A stretch of 64,000 nucleotides of DNA from a bacterium (GTDB lineage Bacteria; Sumerlaeota; Sumerlaeia; SLMS01; JAHLLQ01). A program made the translations under genes and the position numbers. The stretch spans positions 930,001 through 994,000 of the forward strand of contig JAHLLQ010000001.1 of the NCBI GenBank assembly GCA_020444065.1, written 5' to 3'. Below, piece after piece: positions 8,983-21,659 of this stretch. Under the pieces are notes generated by a model. That model searched no databases. It was given only the letters and a program-made list of their open reading frames with translations, and had not been told where the DNA came from. The stretch's first letter is position 1. Every line of letters starts with the position of its first letter.

Positions 8983-10949
8983 CTTTTCCTCTTCCTCCTA
9001 CTGACGCCGATCGCCCTTATGGCTCAGGGTGTTTCGACCGATCTGGCCGACCCGCCGGACGGCGTGCAAAGCGTCTATTTCTACGATCTCGATGGCGGGC
9101 GACGGGGCGCGCCGGTGCTGTCCGGCGATTTCGACGGCGACGGGTTTCCCGACGTGGCCAGCACGCCGTTTTACTCCAGCATGCGCGATAGTCGCGGCAA
9201 TGTTCTCCGCGCGAACTGCGGCAAGTTGGAGATTATCTTCGGCGATGGAACAATCGAAGGCGAGATCGATACGTTTACGTATATCGGGCGTCGCCTGGTC
9301 GCGTGGGGCGCGAGGGATTACGCGCAGCTCGGTCTCGAATTCATCGTCGCGGACTTGAATGGCGATGGATGCGACGACCTTGTTCTCGGCGGTACGCAAG
9401 GCACATACGTCGGCGATCCATCGACGCGCGGCGCCGGCGAAGTCGCGATCCTCTTCGGACGCCCGGAATGGGGGAACGCTGTCACCGAGTTGGACATGGC
9501 GGACCTGCCGCCGAATCAGCCGGTGCGCTTCTATACCGGCCACGAAATCCTCGATCGTCTCGGTGGTTGGGTGAAGGTCTGGGATCTGGATGACGATGGC
9601 TTGCTCGATATCGTGATGAGCATGGACCAGGCGGATGGGCCGGCCAACAGCCGCGATCGCGCGGGCGGCGTGGCGATTGCCTGGGGCATGGATGAGCCGC
9701 AAGAGGTCGTCACACATATCGGCGATCCGCAGACGACAGCGACTCTTACCATCATCCATGGACGCGATGCTGCCGACATGCTTGGAGCGACGCATTACGC
9801 CGGCGATTGGGACGGAGACGGGAAGATCGATCTTGCCGTCGCGGCAGGCGTGATCCGCAGCGGCCTCGCGAGCATCGATGGGCTCAGCTACAGCGCGAGC
9901 GGCGGCGGCGACGGCCCGGATAACATGCGAATCAACGCCGGCGAGGTGTCGGTGTTCTGGAACGCCGCGGAACTGAAGTCGTTTTCGGAAGTGGATCTCG
10001 CATCGCTTCCGCCCGAACTGAAACTCTCCACGATCTATGGTCCCTACGCCTCGACGCTCATGGGCGAAGAGGTCGCCAGCGGTGACTTCGATGGCGACGA
10101 GATCGAGGATCTGCTGATCGGTGCATTCAACTACGATAACGCGCGAGGAGCCGGCTGGGTGCTGTGGGGGGGGCAAGGCCTTCGCGCGCTCGATGACGTG
10201 GATCTCGCGGACGCCCCGACGACGGCGGCGCTTCGCATCGAAGGCCATTGGAGCAATGGCATCAGTGCAGACACGATCGATGCCTTCGATATCAACGGCG
10301 ATGGTGCGGACGATCTGTTCTGGGCTTCGCCGCAGGCCTCTGCGGGCGGGAAGGCCTTCAATGGGCTGACGCACGTGCTCTTCGGCGGTCCTCAGTGGCG
10401 CACAGGACCAAACGCGCGTCTGCTGACAGACTTCGAGACAGGAAGTGTCGGAGACGTGATGTGGACGCGCCTGTTCGCCGCAGACACAGGGGACCTGTTC
10501 GCCTACTCCGCTGGCGCGGGAGATCAGAACCTGGATGGCGTGACGGACTATCTGGCGAACTGCATGCAGGGCGACGGCTTCAATAACCAGTACCGCGACG
10601 CGAGCGAATACCACGTCTTCGATGGGCACGAACTCGCACGGCGAGCGGCCGCGCCGATGGATGTGCAGACGACGAATTCGCTCGTCATGTGGAGCGCCTC
10701 ACAGCCCATCTTCGGGCCGGTTGTGCGCTACGAGGTGCTGGCGAAAGATCTGTCCGACGATTCGAGCACGATCGTGCCCACAGACGGCCCCGCGACGGAG
10801 TTCACCTACGATCCCGCGGCTCTGGCCCCTTCGGCGGTTCGCTCAGCGATGCAGCGCAACGAAACCTCCGTCTGGGTCCCAGTCCCTGGCGGCCCAGAGA
10901 TCCCCACGCCCACACCAACGCCCGCGGCGCCGTCGGGCTGGATGGCGAA

Positions 10950-10953
<4 letters not shown>
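8968..10953 (+). CDS. Secreted FG-GAP repeat protein with PTPTP linker and GW tail
   Basis: A 661-residue protein. The ATG preceded by GGAG begins a clean signal peptide (MDRPLLFLFLLLTPIALMAQ). At least six FG-GAP/integrin-type calcium loops are visible: DFDGDGFPD, DLNGDGCDD, DLDDDGLLD, DWDGDGKID, DFDGDEIED and DINGDGADD. Their spacing of about 60-100 residues is as expected for a seven-bladed integrin-alpha-like propeller. A Pro-Thr linker (PTPTPTPAA) precedes the final PSGWMAN. Probable extracellular ligand- or surface-binding protein. The tail resembles the ends of two other secreted proteins in this window. The stop codon overlaps the stop of the convergent histidine kinase gene by four bases, and the start lies inside a hairpin. 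Confidence 0.85.
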
Positions 10954-12263
<1,310 letters not shown>

Positions 12264-12629
12264 GGCAGAGACCTCCGAGACTCCCTGTAGTATGGTTCCG
12301 GGATTCGAGGGCGAAAAGCGGAAATGCAATGGGGGTCGCTAACGAATTCATAATGGCGGTGCCGAGAATTCCGGCACGAATCATGAAAGGGGCACTCTTG
12401 CCCGCCGAAAGCGTGTGCCCGTCCCCAACTTCTGACGAATTGTGGCAGAAACGCCACATTCCGCCTTGACGGGGGGCCGAAGGTTCCATACCACGCACGC
12501 GCTCCGCAGGCAGCAGCGAGATTTCGCTCCGCTCGCGTTTCTTGGCCCGGGGCACTTTTTTATGCCCGGCGGCGCCTCTCCGGCGGACCCCAGAACGCAG
12601 AAACCAAACCCTGAAGGATAGAAGAGAAG
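12264..12629. other. Divergent intergenic region between the histidine kinase and fusA genes
   Basis: This 366-base stretch has no convincing gene. It must hold promoters for both flanking genes. Visible items are a perfect inverted repeat TGTGGC-6-GCCACA at 12441-12458, which could be an operator, and a TTGACG at 12466-12471 that could be a fusA -35 element, although no good -10 follows at the right distance. A GC-rich stretch precedes the fusA ribosome-binding site. Confidence 0.4.
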
Positions 12630-14735
<2,106 letters not shown>

Positions 14736-14764
14736 TCCCTGTAGTATCAACAACACACAAACAA

Positions 14765-14798
14765 GACGGCGCGGACTTCGGTCCGCGCCGTCTTTCTG
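14765..14798 (+). terminator. Intrinsic terminator of fusA
   Basis: A perfect 12-bp stem (gacggcgcggac / gtccgcgccgtc) is closed by a TTCG tetraloop and followed by tttctgttt, 30 bases after the fusA stop. Confidence 0.92.
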
Positions 14799-14941
14799 TT
14801 TCAGGGCATTCCCGAATGGCAATAAATGCGTTACAATCGAGAACCGGGACACACTTCTCCCCCGCAAACCCTCCCTTGACCGATGCGGGGCAACGCCATA
14901 AACTCCCGGCCGAGTTGTAGCCTGACTTCGGGAGGATCCCC

Positions 14942-17848
14942 ATGAAGCGTTTCGCCCATTTGCTCACCCTCGGATTGCTTGCGGGGGCCGCCGCTCCGCT
15001 GGCGGCTCAGAATACTAATCCGCACGCGACGTGGCACTGGCACATGCACCAGCCGATCTACTGGAACGACCAGTTGGAGTCGGGCACAGATCGCTATGAA
15101 TACGCATGGGATTCGATCCAGGCAACGGATGGCGGGCGCGCCCACCCGGAGAACAACCTCCGCGAGATCTTCGGCAAAGACGATCGCCGCATCGGCTACC
15201 AGTGGGGCATGCGAGATTCGCTGGCCGGAATCAGCGGCCATGCCGATTCAGGCGCATCTGTGAGCTACTCAGGAGCGCTGGCGGAGAACGTCGGCAGCCT
15301 CGGCGCCGCACAGCAGTTGGGCTATCAGACGAACTGGAGTTCGGCGATCAACGAAGCCAACGAGTGGAACACCACCGACGGTCATCCCCGCATGGACCTT
15401 GTGAACTTCTCATTCCATCACGCGCTACTGCCGCTGCACGACGCGGAAACCGTTCGCATGGAACTTCTCCTCCACCGCGAGAAAGTGAAGGAAGTCTGGG
15501 GAACGGATGCGCTTTCTCGCGGGCTCTTCCCGACCGAGATGGCGTTCTCGACGCGACTCATTCCGGTGCTGGAAGAAGTTGGCATCGAGTGGTCGATCGT
15601 GTCCGGCGAACACATCGCGCGAGCCTGCCCGGATTTCCCGCTCATCCTGGGAACCGGCGGTGTGAATTGCGAACCGCCGAATCCCGCCGATCAGATCAAC
15701 CCGAACGGCGTGATATTCACTCGCGATCAGATCGATCGCGGATGCAGCCCCGTGAACGCGAACCCGCTTTCCTACCAACCTGCCTATGTGAAGTACATCG
15801 ATCCGGAAACAGGGACGGAGTCCTCGGTCATTTCCATTCCGGCGGATCAGGTCTGGAGTTGGCGCAACGGTTACGCCGCGCACGATGCGGAATTCATGAA
15901 GGATCTAACGGCGCGCAATGATCCCGCGCAGCCATCTCTCGTTCTAATGGCGCACGATGGTGACAACGCCTGGGGCGGCGGCAGCAGCTACTACAATGAA
16001 GCCGTGCCGAACTTCGCAAACGACGCCGCCTCAGAGGGGTTTGCCGTCTCGACCATCGAACAGTATCTCGAAGATTTCACGCCCCCAACGTCGAGTGTCA
16101 TTCACGTCGAGGACGGCGCCTGGGTGAACGCGGACGGTGATTTTGGTTCGCCGACGTACATTAACTGGAACTACCCGTTGCTGGATTCCAGCTACAAGGT
16201 CGATCCAATCAACGGCTGGCACGAGAAACCGCGCGATTATGCGATTTTCACGGCGGCGTTGAATCGCGTCCTGACGGCGGAGCAGATGAGCGGGCATACG
16301 CCGGATCTCCAGAAGATTCTGCATCCCGATGGATCGACGCACGACGTCGATCGCGCGTGGCATTACTTCCTGGGATCGCTGGACTCAGGGAACGTGTATT
16401 ACGGCGCTGCGCTCGACATGGAAGTGAAGGCGACGATCGGCTGCAACGAAGCAGTCGAGCATGCTGACGCGATCATCAACGCGCGCCGCGCCGCCGATCT
16501 TACGCCTCCGAGCGTCTGGACGTTGCAGCGCTGGCCGTACAATCCGGGTGGACAGAACTTCGGCAACGCACATGGCTACCAGATCTACTACGATGACGGT
16601 GACTTCGTGATCTGGACGTTCGCCTCTGATGTGAGCGGCATGCAGAGTGTGAACTTGAAGTACCGCATCGATGTGGACGGAGTGAATCCACTGGACTCGT
16701 CGCAGAACGAGACGTTCGCCGGTGGCGCAGAAGGAGGCGAATGGCAGACACTGGCGATGAATCAGCGCACATTCCCCAAAGACGATCCGACAAATAACCC
16801 AAGCCTGGACTTCTTCGAACTGCCTGATTACATCGCCGATCACTACAGCGTGGAAGTCAAAGATCTGCGCGATGTATTGATCGACTATTACGTGGAAGCC
16901 ACCGACACCGCCGGTAACGTGAAGAAGACGGACATCTATCACGTCTACATCGGCGATGGCAGTGGGAGCGGTGGAGAAGAAACCGATCGCGTGACACTCG
17001 ATCCCAATCCGCCTCAGGCAGGACAGACACTGACAATCACGTACGATGCGTCGAGCACATCGCTGGATGGTGCGGCAGATGTCTGCATCCATCGCGGCAA
17101 GAACGACTGGCAGTCGCTCGTGGACGAGCCGATGACGCATGTCGCGGGCAACGATTGGATCACGACGATTACGCTCGATGCGGACACGAGCCAACTCGAC
17201 TTCGTCTTCAACGACTGCGTGCCGAATGTGTGGGATAACAACGGCGGCAACGACTGGCACTTTGCCGTCGAGGGAAGTACGCAACCCACGCCGACGCCCA
17301 CCCCCACTCCAGGACCGGATCAGCCTTTCGTAATGGATGGAACAATCGATGCCGCCGCTTGCGAGATCACCGGCGGTCTCTACCTGGCCGTTGCCGAGGG
17401 CTGGCTCTATATCGCAACCGACCAGGTGACTTCGGTCGACGGATTCCTGTACGTGTCTGCAGATCCGTCGACGCTGCAAAGCGCCAACTGGGGCAAAGCC
17501 GGACAAGTCGGCAAGTGGGACTACTTCCTGGCCGCCGAATCGAACAATGATTATAGTTCGTGGTTTAGCAGCAACCAGACGGGATTGACCGACGACTCGA
17601 ACCTCTACGTGCACGCTCGGAGTGGCACCATCCTGGAAGGTGCAATCCGTCTATCCCTGATTGGAGAGACCGAAACCTACGCGGCGCTGGGTCTGTTTGG
17701 CACAAACGACAGCGAGCCACTGCTCGGCCAGGCGCCCGCCAGTCTCGATTCAGATGGGGATCTCGATGGCGCGGAATACCGCCACATCGTGGTCGGACTG
17801 AGTCCCTGTCAGGATGGGCCGATCCCGAACGGATGGATCCTTCGATAG
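14942..17848 (+). CDS. Secreted GH57-type glycoside hydrolase with starch-binding-like module and GW tail
   Basis: A 968-residue protein. The ATG follows GGGAGGATCCCC and opens a signal peptide (MKRFAHLLTLGLLAGAAAPLAAQ). WHWHMHQPIYW at about 31-41 matches GH57 motif 1. GLFPTEMAFS puts the likely nucleophile at Glu199, and MAHDGDNAWGGG near 336-347 is the likely acid/base region. About residues 680-775 (DRVTLDPNPPQAGQTLTITY to GNDWHFAVEG) resemble family-25 starch-binding modules. A PTPTPTPTP linker and a beta-rich domain of about 170 residues follow, ending in IPNGWILR. Known GH57 enzymes act on alpha-glucans; here the likely role is extracellular alpha-glucan degradation or branching. The end is 57 bases before lepB, with a hairpin between. 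The tail is shared with two other secreted proteins here. Confidence 0.82.
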   Translation: MKRFAHLLTLGLLAGAAAPLAAQNTNPHATWHWHMHQPIYWNDQLESGTDRYEYAWDSIQATDGGRAHPENNLREIFGKDDRRIGYQWGMRDSLAGISGHADSGASVSYSGALAENVGSLGAAQQLGYQTNWSSAINEANEWNTTDGHPRMDLVNFSFHHALLPLHDAETVRMELLLHREKVKEVWGTDALSRGLFPTEMAFSTRLIPVLEEVGIEWSIVSGEHIARACPDFPLILGTGGVNCEPPNPADQINPNGVIFTRDQIDRGCSPVNANPLSYQPAYVKYIDPETGTESSVISIPADQVWSWRNGYAAHDAEFMKDLTARNDPAQPSLVLMAHDGDNAWGGGSSYYNEAVPNFANDAASEGFAVSTIEQYLEDFTPPTSSVIHVEDGAWVNADGDFGSPTYINWNYPLLDSSYKVDPINGWHEKPRDYAIFTAALNRVLTAEQMSGHTPDLQKILHPDGSTHDVDRAWHYFLGSLDSGNVYYGAALDMEVKATIGCNEAVEHADAIINARRAADLTPPSVWTLQRWPYNPGGQNFGNAHGYQIYYDDGDFVIWTFASDVSGMQSVNLKYRIDVDGVNPLDSSQNETFAGGAEGGEWQTLAMNQRTFPKDDPTNNPSLDFFELPDYIADHYSVEVKDLRDVLIDYYVEATDTAGNVKKTDIYHVYIGDGSGSGGEETDRVTLDPNPPQAGQTLTITYDASSTSLDGAADVCIHRGKNDWQSLVDEPMTHVAGNDWITTITLDADTSQLDFVFNDCVPNVWDNNGGNDWHFAVEGSTQPTPTPTPTPGPDQPFVMDGTIDAAACEITGGLYLAVAEGWLYIATDQVTSVDGFLYVSADPSTLQSANWGKAGQVGKWDYFLAAESNNDYSSWFSSNQTGLTDDSNLYVHARSGTILEGAIRLSLIGETETYAALGLFGTNDSEPLLGQAPASLDSDGDLDGAEYRHIVVGLSPCQDGPIPNGWILR

Positions 17849-17866
17849 GAAATGGCACGAAATTCT

Positions 17867-17893
17867 CTCCGGGTATTGGTGAGATACCCGGAG
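17867..17893 (+). promoter_or_regulatory. Hairpin sequestering the lepB ribosome-binding site
   Basis: A perfect 10-bp stem (ctccgggtat / atacccggag) with a 7-base loop lies 19 bases after the GH57 stop. The GGAGG used by lepB starts inside the right arm (17890-17894), so folding would hide it. No T-run follows, so a terminator is unlikely. It could couple lepB translation to ribosomes leaving the GH57 gene. Confidence 0.55.
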
Positions 17894-17905
17894 GTCTCGT
17901 GCCCG

Positions 17906-18466
17906 ATGACAGCCGAAGCAGTATCGCAACCACGGCAAGAGCCGCGACATCCCAACAAGGTAACGGGTCGGCGCTTGCTGATCACGAGCCTGATCCTGCT
18001 CGCTTTGATGGTCCTGTGGGGGCTCTTTATTGGGGGGAGTCTGCGGGCAGACGAAGTAATCAGCGGCTCGATGATTCCAACTCTGCAAATTGGCGATCGC
18101 CTGATTGTACGCGAGTGCACTGACTGCACTCCAGACCGCGGCCAGATCGTTGTCATTGAGGCGCCCGATGGCAATGGCCCCAACATGGTGAAACGCGTTG
18201 CCGCGGTTCCTGGGGACATGGTCGTCGTTGTGAATCACATGGCGTACATCAATCGAAAGCCATCGCGTTCGGAGCTCGAAAGCCGTGGGGCGTGGCCTCC
18301 CAGCTACGTGAAGGGCTACATGCTGGGCGAGGATGAGTACTTCGTTCTCGGCGATAATGGCGACAACAGTTGGGATTCCATCTATTTCGGCCCGATCAAA
18401 GGCGAGACCATTGTTGGCAAGCCCCTCCTGCGCTATGCTCCCCTGACGCGGTTCGGCTCTGTCTGA
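17906..18466 (+). CDS. lepB: Signal peptidase I
   Basis: A 186-residue S26A peptidase. The start is the ATG 11 bases after GGAGG; an upstream in-frame ATG at 17852 would run through the hairpin. One membrane segment (about 23-43, LLITSLILLALMVLWGLFIG) precedes SGSMIPTL, with catalytic Ser near 55, and MVKRVAAVPGD, with catalytic Lys near 96. The C-terminal box FVLGDNGDNSWDSIYFGPI is standard. Known role: membrane-bound removal of signal peptides from secreted proteins. It follows directly after the secreted GH57 gene, which is a plausible but unproven functional link. Shorter than E. coli LepB, like many single-TM signal peptidases. Confidence 0.93.
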   Translation: MTAEAVSQPRQEPRHPNKVTGRRLLITSLILLALMVLWGLFIGGSLRADEVISGSMIPTLQIGDRLIVRECTDCTPDRGQIVVIEAPDGNGPNMVKRVAAVPGDMVVVVNHMAYINRKPSRSELESRGAWPPSYVKGYMLGEDEYFVLGDNGDNSWDSIYFGPIKGETIVGKPLLRYAPLTRFGSV

Positions 18467-18607
18467 AGAATCTACTTACAAACATCCCCATAATCACCAG
18501 TTCACCATGACTTTCTTTTCTGGAGGGCAGCCGTCGACTGGAGTTGACAGTCGGCCTCCTGCTCCGGAAACTGCTCCGCTTCGCATGTCTAAGGAGAAAT
18601 AAGATCG

Positions 18608-20383
18608 ATGGTAGAAAAAGTGACCAAGAAAACCAAGAAGCCGGCCGCAAAGGCCAAGAAGGCCGCCGGCTCAAAGAAAGCCGCCGCTTCTCAGAAGAAG
18701 TCCGTCGGCCCGAAGGTGAAGATTACCCTTCCAGGCGGGAACTCCATTCGCGTGCCGCTCAATACGCCGGCCGGTGAAGCGATGAAACTCGGCAAAGTCG
18801 AGGCGCCGTACCCGATCGTTGCGGTGCGTTTCCGCAACAAAGTTTATTCGATGGAGCGCCCGCTCGATAAGGCGGGTCTGCTCGAGCCCGTTCACCTGGG
18901 CAGCCGCGACGGAATGCTGATCTATCGCCGCAGCTTGAGCTTCGTTCTGATCCGTGCAGTCACCGAACTGTTCCCGGATCTGCGCATTTATATCAATCAC
19001 TCGCTCGACCAGGGCTACTACTGCGAGTTGTACTGTGAGCAGTATCAGAAGGACGGCCCGGTGCAGGTCAGCGAAGTCGATATGCGCTCGATCGAAAGGC
19101 GGATGCAGGAAATCATCGACGCCGATGAGCCCATCCAGCGCGGCGAGTATCCTTTGGAGAAGGCGATCAAGATCTTTGAAGAGGCGGAACTGCACGACAA
19201 GGTCGAGTTGCTGAAGTACAGTGCGTCCGGCCCGGTGTCAGTGTACCAGCTCGGCAGCGAGATCAACCACTTCTACGGCCAACTCGCGCCCTCGACGGGC
19301 TATCTGAAGACGTTCGAATTGCAAACGGTCGAACCCGGTTTTGTGCTGCGTTTTCCGACGATCAGCAAACCGCTCGATACGCCGCCGTTCGTTCACCAGG
19401 AGAAGATGTTCGGCGTTCTGAGCGAATACGAGCGCTGGATGCGAATCCTCGAGTGGCGCACGGTTCCGAACTTGAATGCGCTGATCGATGCCGGGCGCGT
19501 TCGGGAGTACATCCTGATCGCGGAAGCGCTGCACGAGAAGCGCCTGGCTGCGATCGCCGACCGAATCACGACGCACGAACGTCGCCCGCGTATCATCCTT
19601 CTGTCCGGCCCATCGTCCTCCGGCAAGACGACCAGCATGAAGCGTCTGGCGATTCAGTTGCGCGTGAACGGAAAACGCCCGGTCGTCGTGAACCTTGACG
19701 ACTTCTTCGTCAACCGCGAGGACACCCCGCGCGACGAAAAGGGCGAGTACGATTTTGAGTCGTTCCACGCAATCGACGTGGCACGTCTGCAGGAAGCGAT
19801 TCGCGGATTGCTGCGAGGCGAGAGGGTTCAACTGCCGAAGTTCAACTTCCAGAAAGGTCGCAGCGGTCCGGGCGAGACCATGCAAATCGATGAGGATCAA
19901 CTGATCTTGCTCGAAGGCATTCACGGCCTAAACGACAACCTGCTGCCGACGATTCCGGATGGCTTGAAGTTCAAGATCTACGCAAGCCCTCTGACGCACT
20001 TGAACATCGACGATCACAACCGAATCCCTTCCAGCGACGCGCGGTTGATCCGTCGACTGGTGCGCGATTTCAACTATCGTGGTTACGACGCGGTGCAGAC
20101 ACTGAAGCGTTGGCCGTCGGTGCGCCGTGGTGAAGAGAAGAACATCTTCCCGTACCAGGAAAACGCCGACGTGATCTTCAACTCGGCACTTCCGTACGAG
20201 ATCGCCGCACTGAAGACCTTTGCTCAGGCCGTCCTCAAGCGCGTCAAGCGCAGCGACCCGGAAATGAGCGAGGCTGCGCGCCTGATGAAATTCCTGTCTT
20301 ACTTCCGCGAGATCGATCCAGACTTCGTCCCGCGTCATTCACTGCTGCGCGAGTTCATCGGTGGATCGTGCTTCACGTACTGA
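18608..20383 (+). CDS. TGS-domain nucleoside (uridine-like) kinase with basic N-terminal tail
   Basis: A 591-residue protein with AAGGAG nine bases before the ATG. Residues 1-36 are almost entirely Lys, Ala and Ser, like histone-H1 tails. About 37-100 is a TGS domain (KITLPGGNSIRVPLNTPAGEAM). About 100-290 resembles the second N-terminal editing-type domain of threonyl-tRNA synthetase (HSLDQGYYCE). From about 328 to the end it is a P-loop kinase of the uridine kinase/phosphoribulokinase family: LLSGPSSSGKTTSMKRL (334-342 core), VVNLDDFFVNREDTPRDE and ILLEGIHGLN. Such TGS-kinase fusions are known and usually called nucleoside kinases; the substrate is not proven. The basic tail is unusual and may bind nucleic acid. 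Confidence 0.85.
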   Translation: MVEKVTKKTKKPAAKAKKAAGSKKAAASQKKSVGPKVKITLPGGNSIRVPLNTPAGEAMKLGKVEAPYPIVAVRFRNKVYSMERPLDKAGLLEPVHLGSRDGMLIYRRSLSFVLIRAVTELFPDLRIYINHSLDQGYYCELYCEQYQKDGPVQVSEVDMRSIERRMQEIIDADEPIQRGEYPLEKAIKIFEEAELHDKVELLKYSASGPVSVYQLGSEINHFYGQLAPSTGYLKTFELQTVEPGFVLRFPTISKPLDTPPFVHQEKMFGVLSEYERWMRILEWRTVPNLNALIDAGRVREYILIAEALHEKRLAAIADRITTHERRPRIILLSGPSSSGKTTSMKRLAIQLRVNGKRPVVVNLDDFFVNREDTPRDEKGEYDFESFHAIDVARLQEAIRGLLRGERVQLPKFNFQKGRSGPGETMQIDEDQLILLEGIHGLNDNLLPTIPDGLKFKIYASPLTHLNIDDHNRIPSSDARLIRRLVRDFNYRGYDAVQTLKRWPSVRRGEEKNIFPYQENADVIFNSALPYEIAALKTFAQAVLKRVKRSDPEMSEAARLMKFLSYFREIDPDFVPRHSLLREFIGGSCFTY

Positions 20384-20407
20384 TGCAAACGAACAAACGC
20401 TGAATCA

Positions 20408-20440
20408 AAGGCGCCCTGGAAACGGGGCGCCTTGTTATTT
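20408..20440. terminator. Bidirectional intrinsic terminator
   Basis: A 9-bp perfect stem (aaggcgccc / gggcgcctt) with an 8-base loop is followed on plus by gttattt. It lies between the nucleoside kinase and the convergent small Cys-protein gene, whose last codons overlap its plus-side tail. Confidence 0.75.
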
Positions 20441-20602
20441 GGCGTACTTCTCGAGAACCTTCTGCCGTTCCTCTTCCGACAGCGAAGCGATGTACTTCTT
20501 CCAGCCGGGGCACCACTTCGTATGCCACTTCCAGAGCCTCGCAAGAATGGACGCTGGGTTGTCGTCGTACTTCGATCGCAGTGTGCAGTTTTCGCAAGCC
20601 AT
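20435..20602 (-). CDS. Small conserved Cys/Trp-rich protein, 55 residues
   Basis: A short gene, easily missed by length cut-offs. It begins MACENCTLRSKYDDNPAS and continues ARLWKWHTKWCPGWKKY, ending SEEERQKVLEKYAK. The pattern CxxC, KYD.NP.S, LW.WH...CPGWK and a charged C-terminal helix matches a small uncharacterised family that I recall from spirochaetes and Bacteroidetes. AGGAAAGGGCC precedes the ATG. The three Cys and one His could bind a metal such as zinc. Function unknown. It is divergent from the next gene and convergent with the nucleoside kinase. Confidence 0.8.
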   Translation of the reverse strand: MACENCTLRSKYDDNPASILARLWKWHTKWCPGWKKYIASLSEEERQKVLEKYAK

Positions 20603-20787
20603 GGCCCTTTCCTCTCCTCACAATGGGCTGGCTCAATGAGATGCCGCGTTCAGTCCTGGGGCGACAGGAATCTCGCAATTCGGCATGTGCCGGCAATGGG
20701 GTGGTCGATTCGTTTCTTCTTGCGACGGTGAAGAGTGTCCGCCAAGGCTGAAGGTACTGGCAGATTGGGGGAAAGAAGGAGAACTCG

Positions 20788-21453
20788 ATGGCCTCGGCAC
20801 CCACGATACCGATTTACCAGACGAACGGCGACCACGCGGGCGAAAAGATCGACGAGATCTTCGCACCGCCGGAGTTCTTCGCGCTCGCGACAGCCATCAG
20901 CTACGTCCTAAAGGAGTTCCGAACCCAGAAGGATGGCGGTGCCCTCCGCATCGTCTCGGGGTTCGATCGCATCGTCTCGGGCAAACGGGCCGAGATGAAT
21001 GCCATGTTCACATGGTACTGTGCCGTAGCTGCGGAGCATGCTCTGCTGCAAGGAAACGAGTCTTGGGAGGCGTCGCCGGAGGATTTTCATGAAGATGCCC
21101 GGATCTTCCTGGCGCGAGTCTTCCTCGCGGAGCCCTTCCTTTCCCCAACAGTTGTGAATCTATACACGAACCTCTTCTTGCTCCTCAAATCCCTGATTAC
21201 CAAGGCCGGGAGTGAGATGGGCGAAGAGGGCGCCATCAAGAGGATCTTCTGCGCCGTGCCCCGTCTCGTGACCAATTCGATGAAGCCTCAATACATCAAG
21301 GCATTCGATGCTGACATCGCTCTCGCCGCCAAGGAACGGATCGATCTGCTGCTGCACTTCTGCCACAAAGTGGAGTCGGGGAACCTCGAGTACTGCTTCT
21401 GCCGCCCCGACCGCATCAAAGAGAAACCCAACCTCTCGCAGTACATGTCTTGA
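20788..21453 (+). CDS. Uncharacterised 221-residue protein
   Basis: I do not recognise a family. The ATG has AAGGAG eight bases upstream. The protein looks mostly alpha-helical and soluble, with no signal peptide: an N-terminal helix-rich part (EFFALATAISYVLKEF), a hydrophobic helix near 115-130 (NLYTNLFLLLKSLITKAG) and two Cys near the C-terminus (EYCFCRP). It stands alone between the small Cys-protein gene and murA, with no terminator seen in the 206 bases before murA. Coding is supported by the ribosome-binding site and by GC-rich third positions like those of its neighbours. Confidence 0.7.
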   Translation: MASAPTIPIYQTNGDHAGEKIDEIFAPPEFFALATAISYVLKEFRTQKDGGALRIVSGFDRIVSGKRAEMNAMFTWYCAVAAEHALLQGNESWEASPEDFHEDARIFLARVFLAEPFLSPTVVNLYTNLFLLLKSLITKAGSEMGEEGAIKRIFCAVPRLVTNSMKPQYIKAFDADIALAAKERIDLLLHFCHKVESGNLEYCFCRPDRIKEKPNLSQYMS

Positions 21454-21659
21454 GACTGGGATTTGGGATCGCATGGGCGCGGCCTCACAGAATCACTTTC
21501 TTGCTTCTTGCCGATTGGCTTTTCTTGACAGTGTTCCGCTGAAACAGATCGAGTGGCGCTTAGCCCTGCCCATCCGCAGGGCCCGGCGGGGATGGCGGCC
21601 CTGCCCGATATTGCCCGGCTGCCGCCAATTCGTTCGTGGCCGAAGGAGCACCTCACCCA

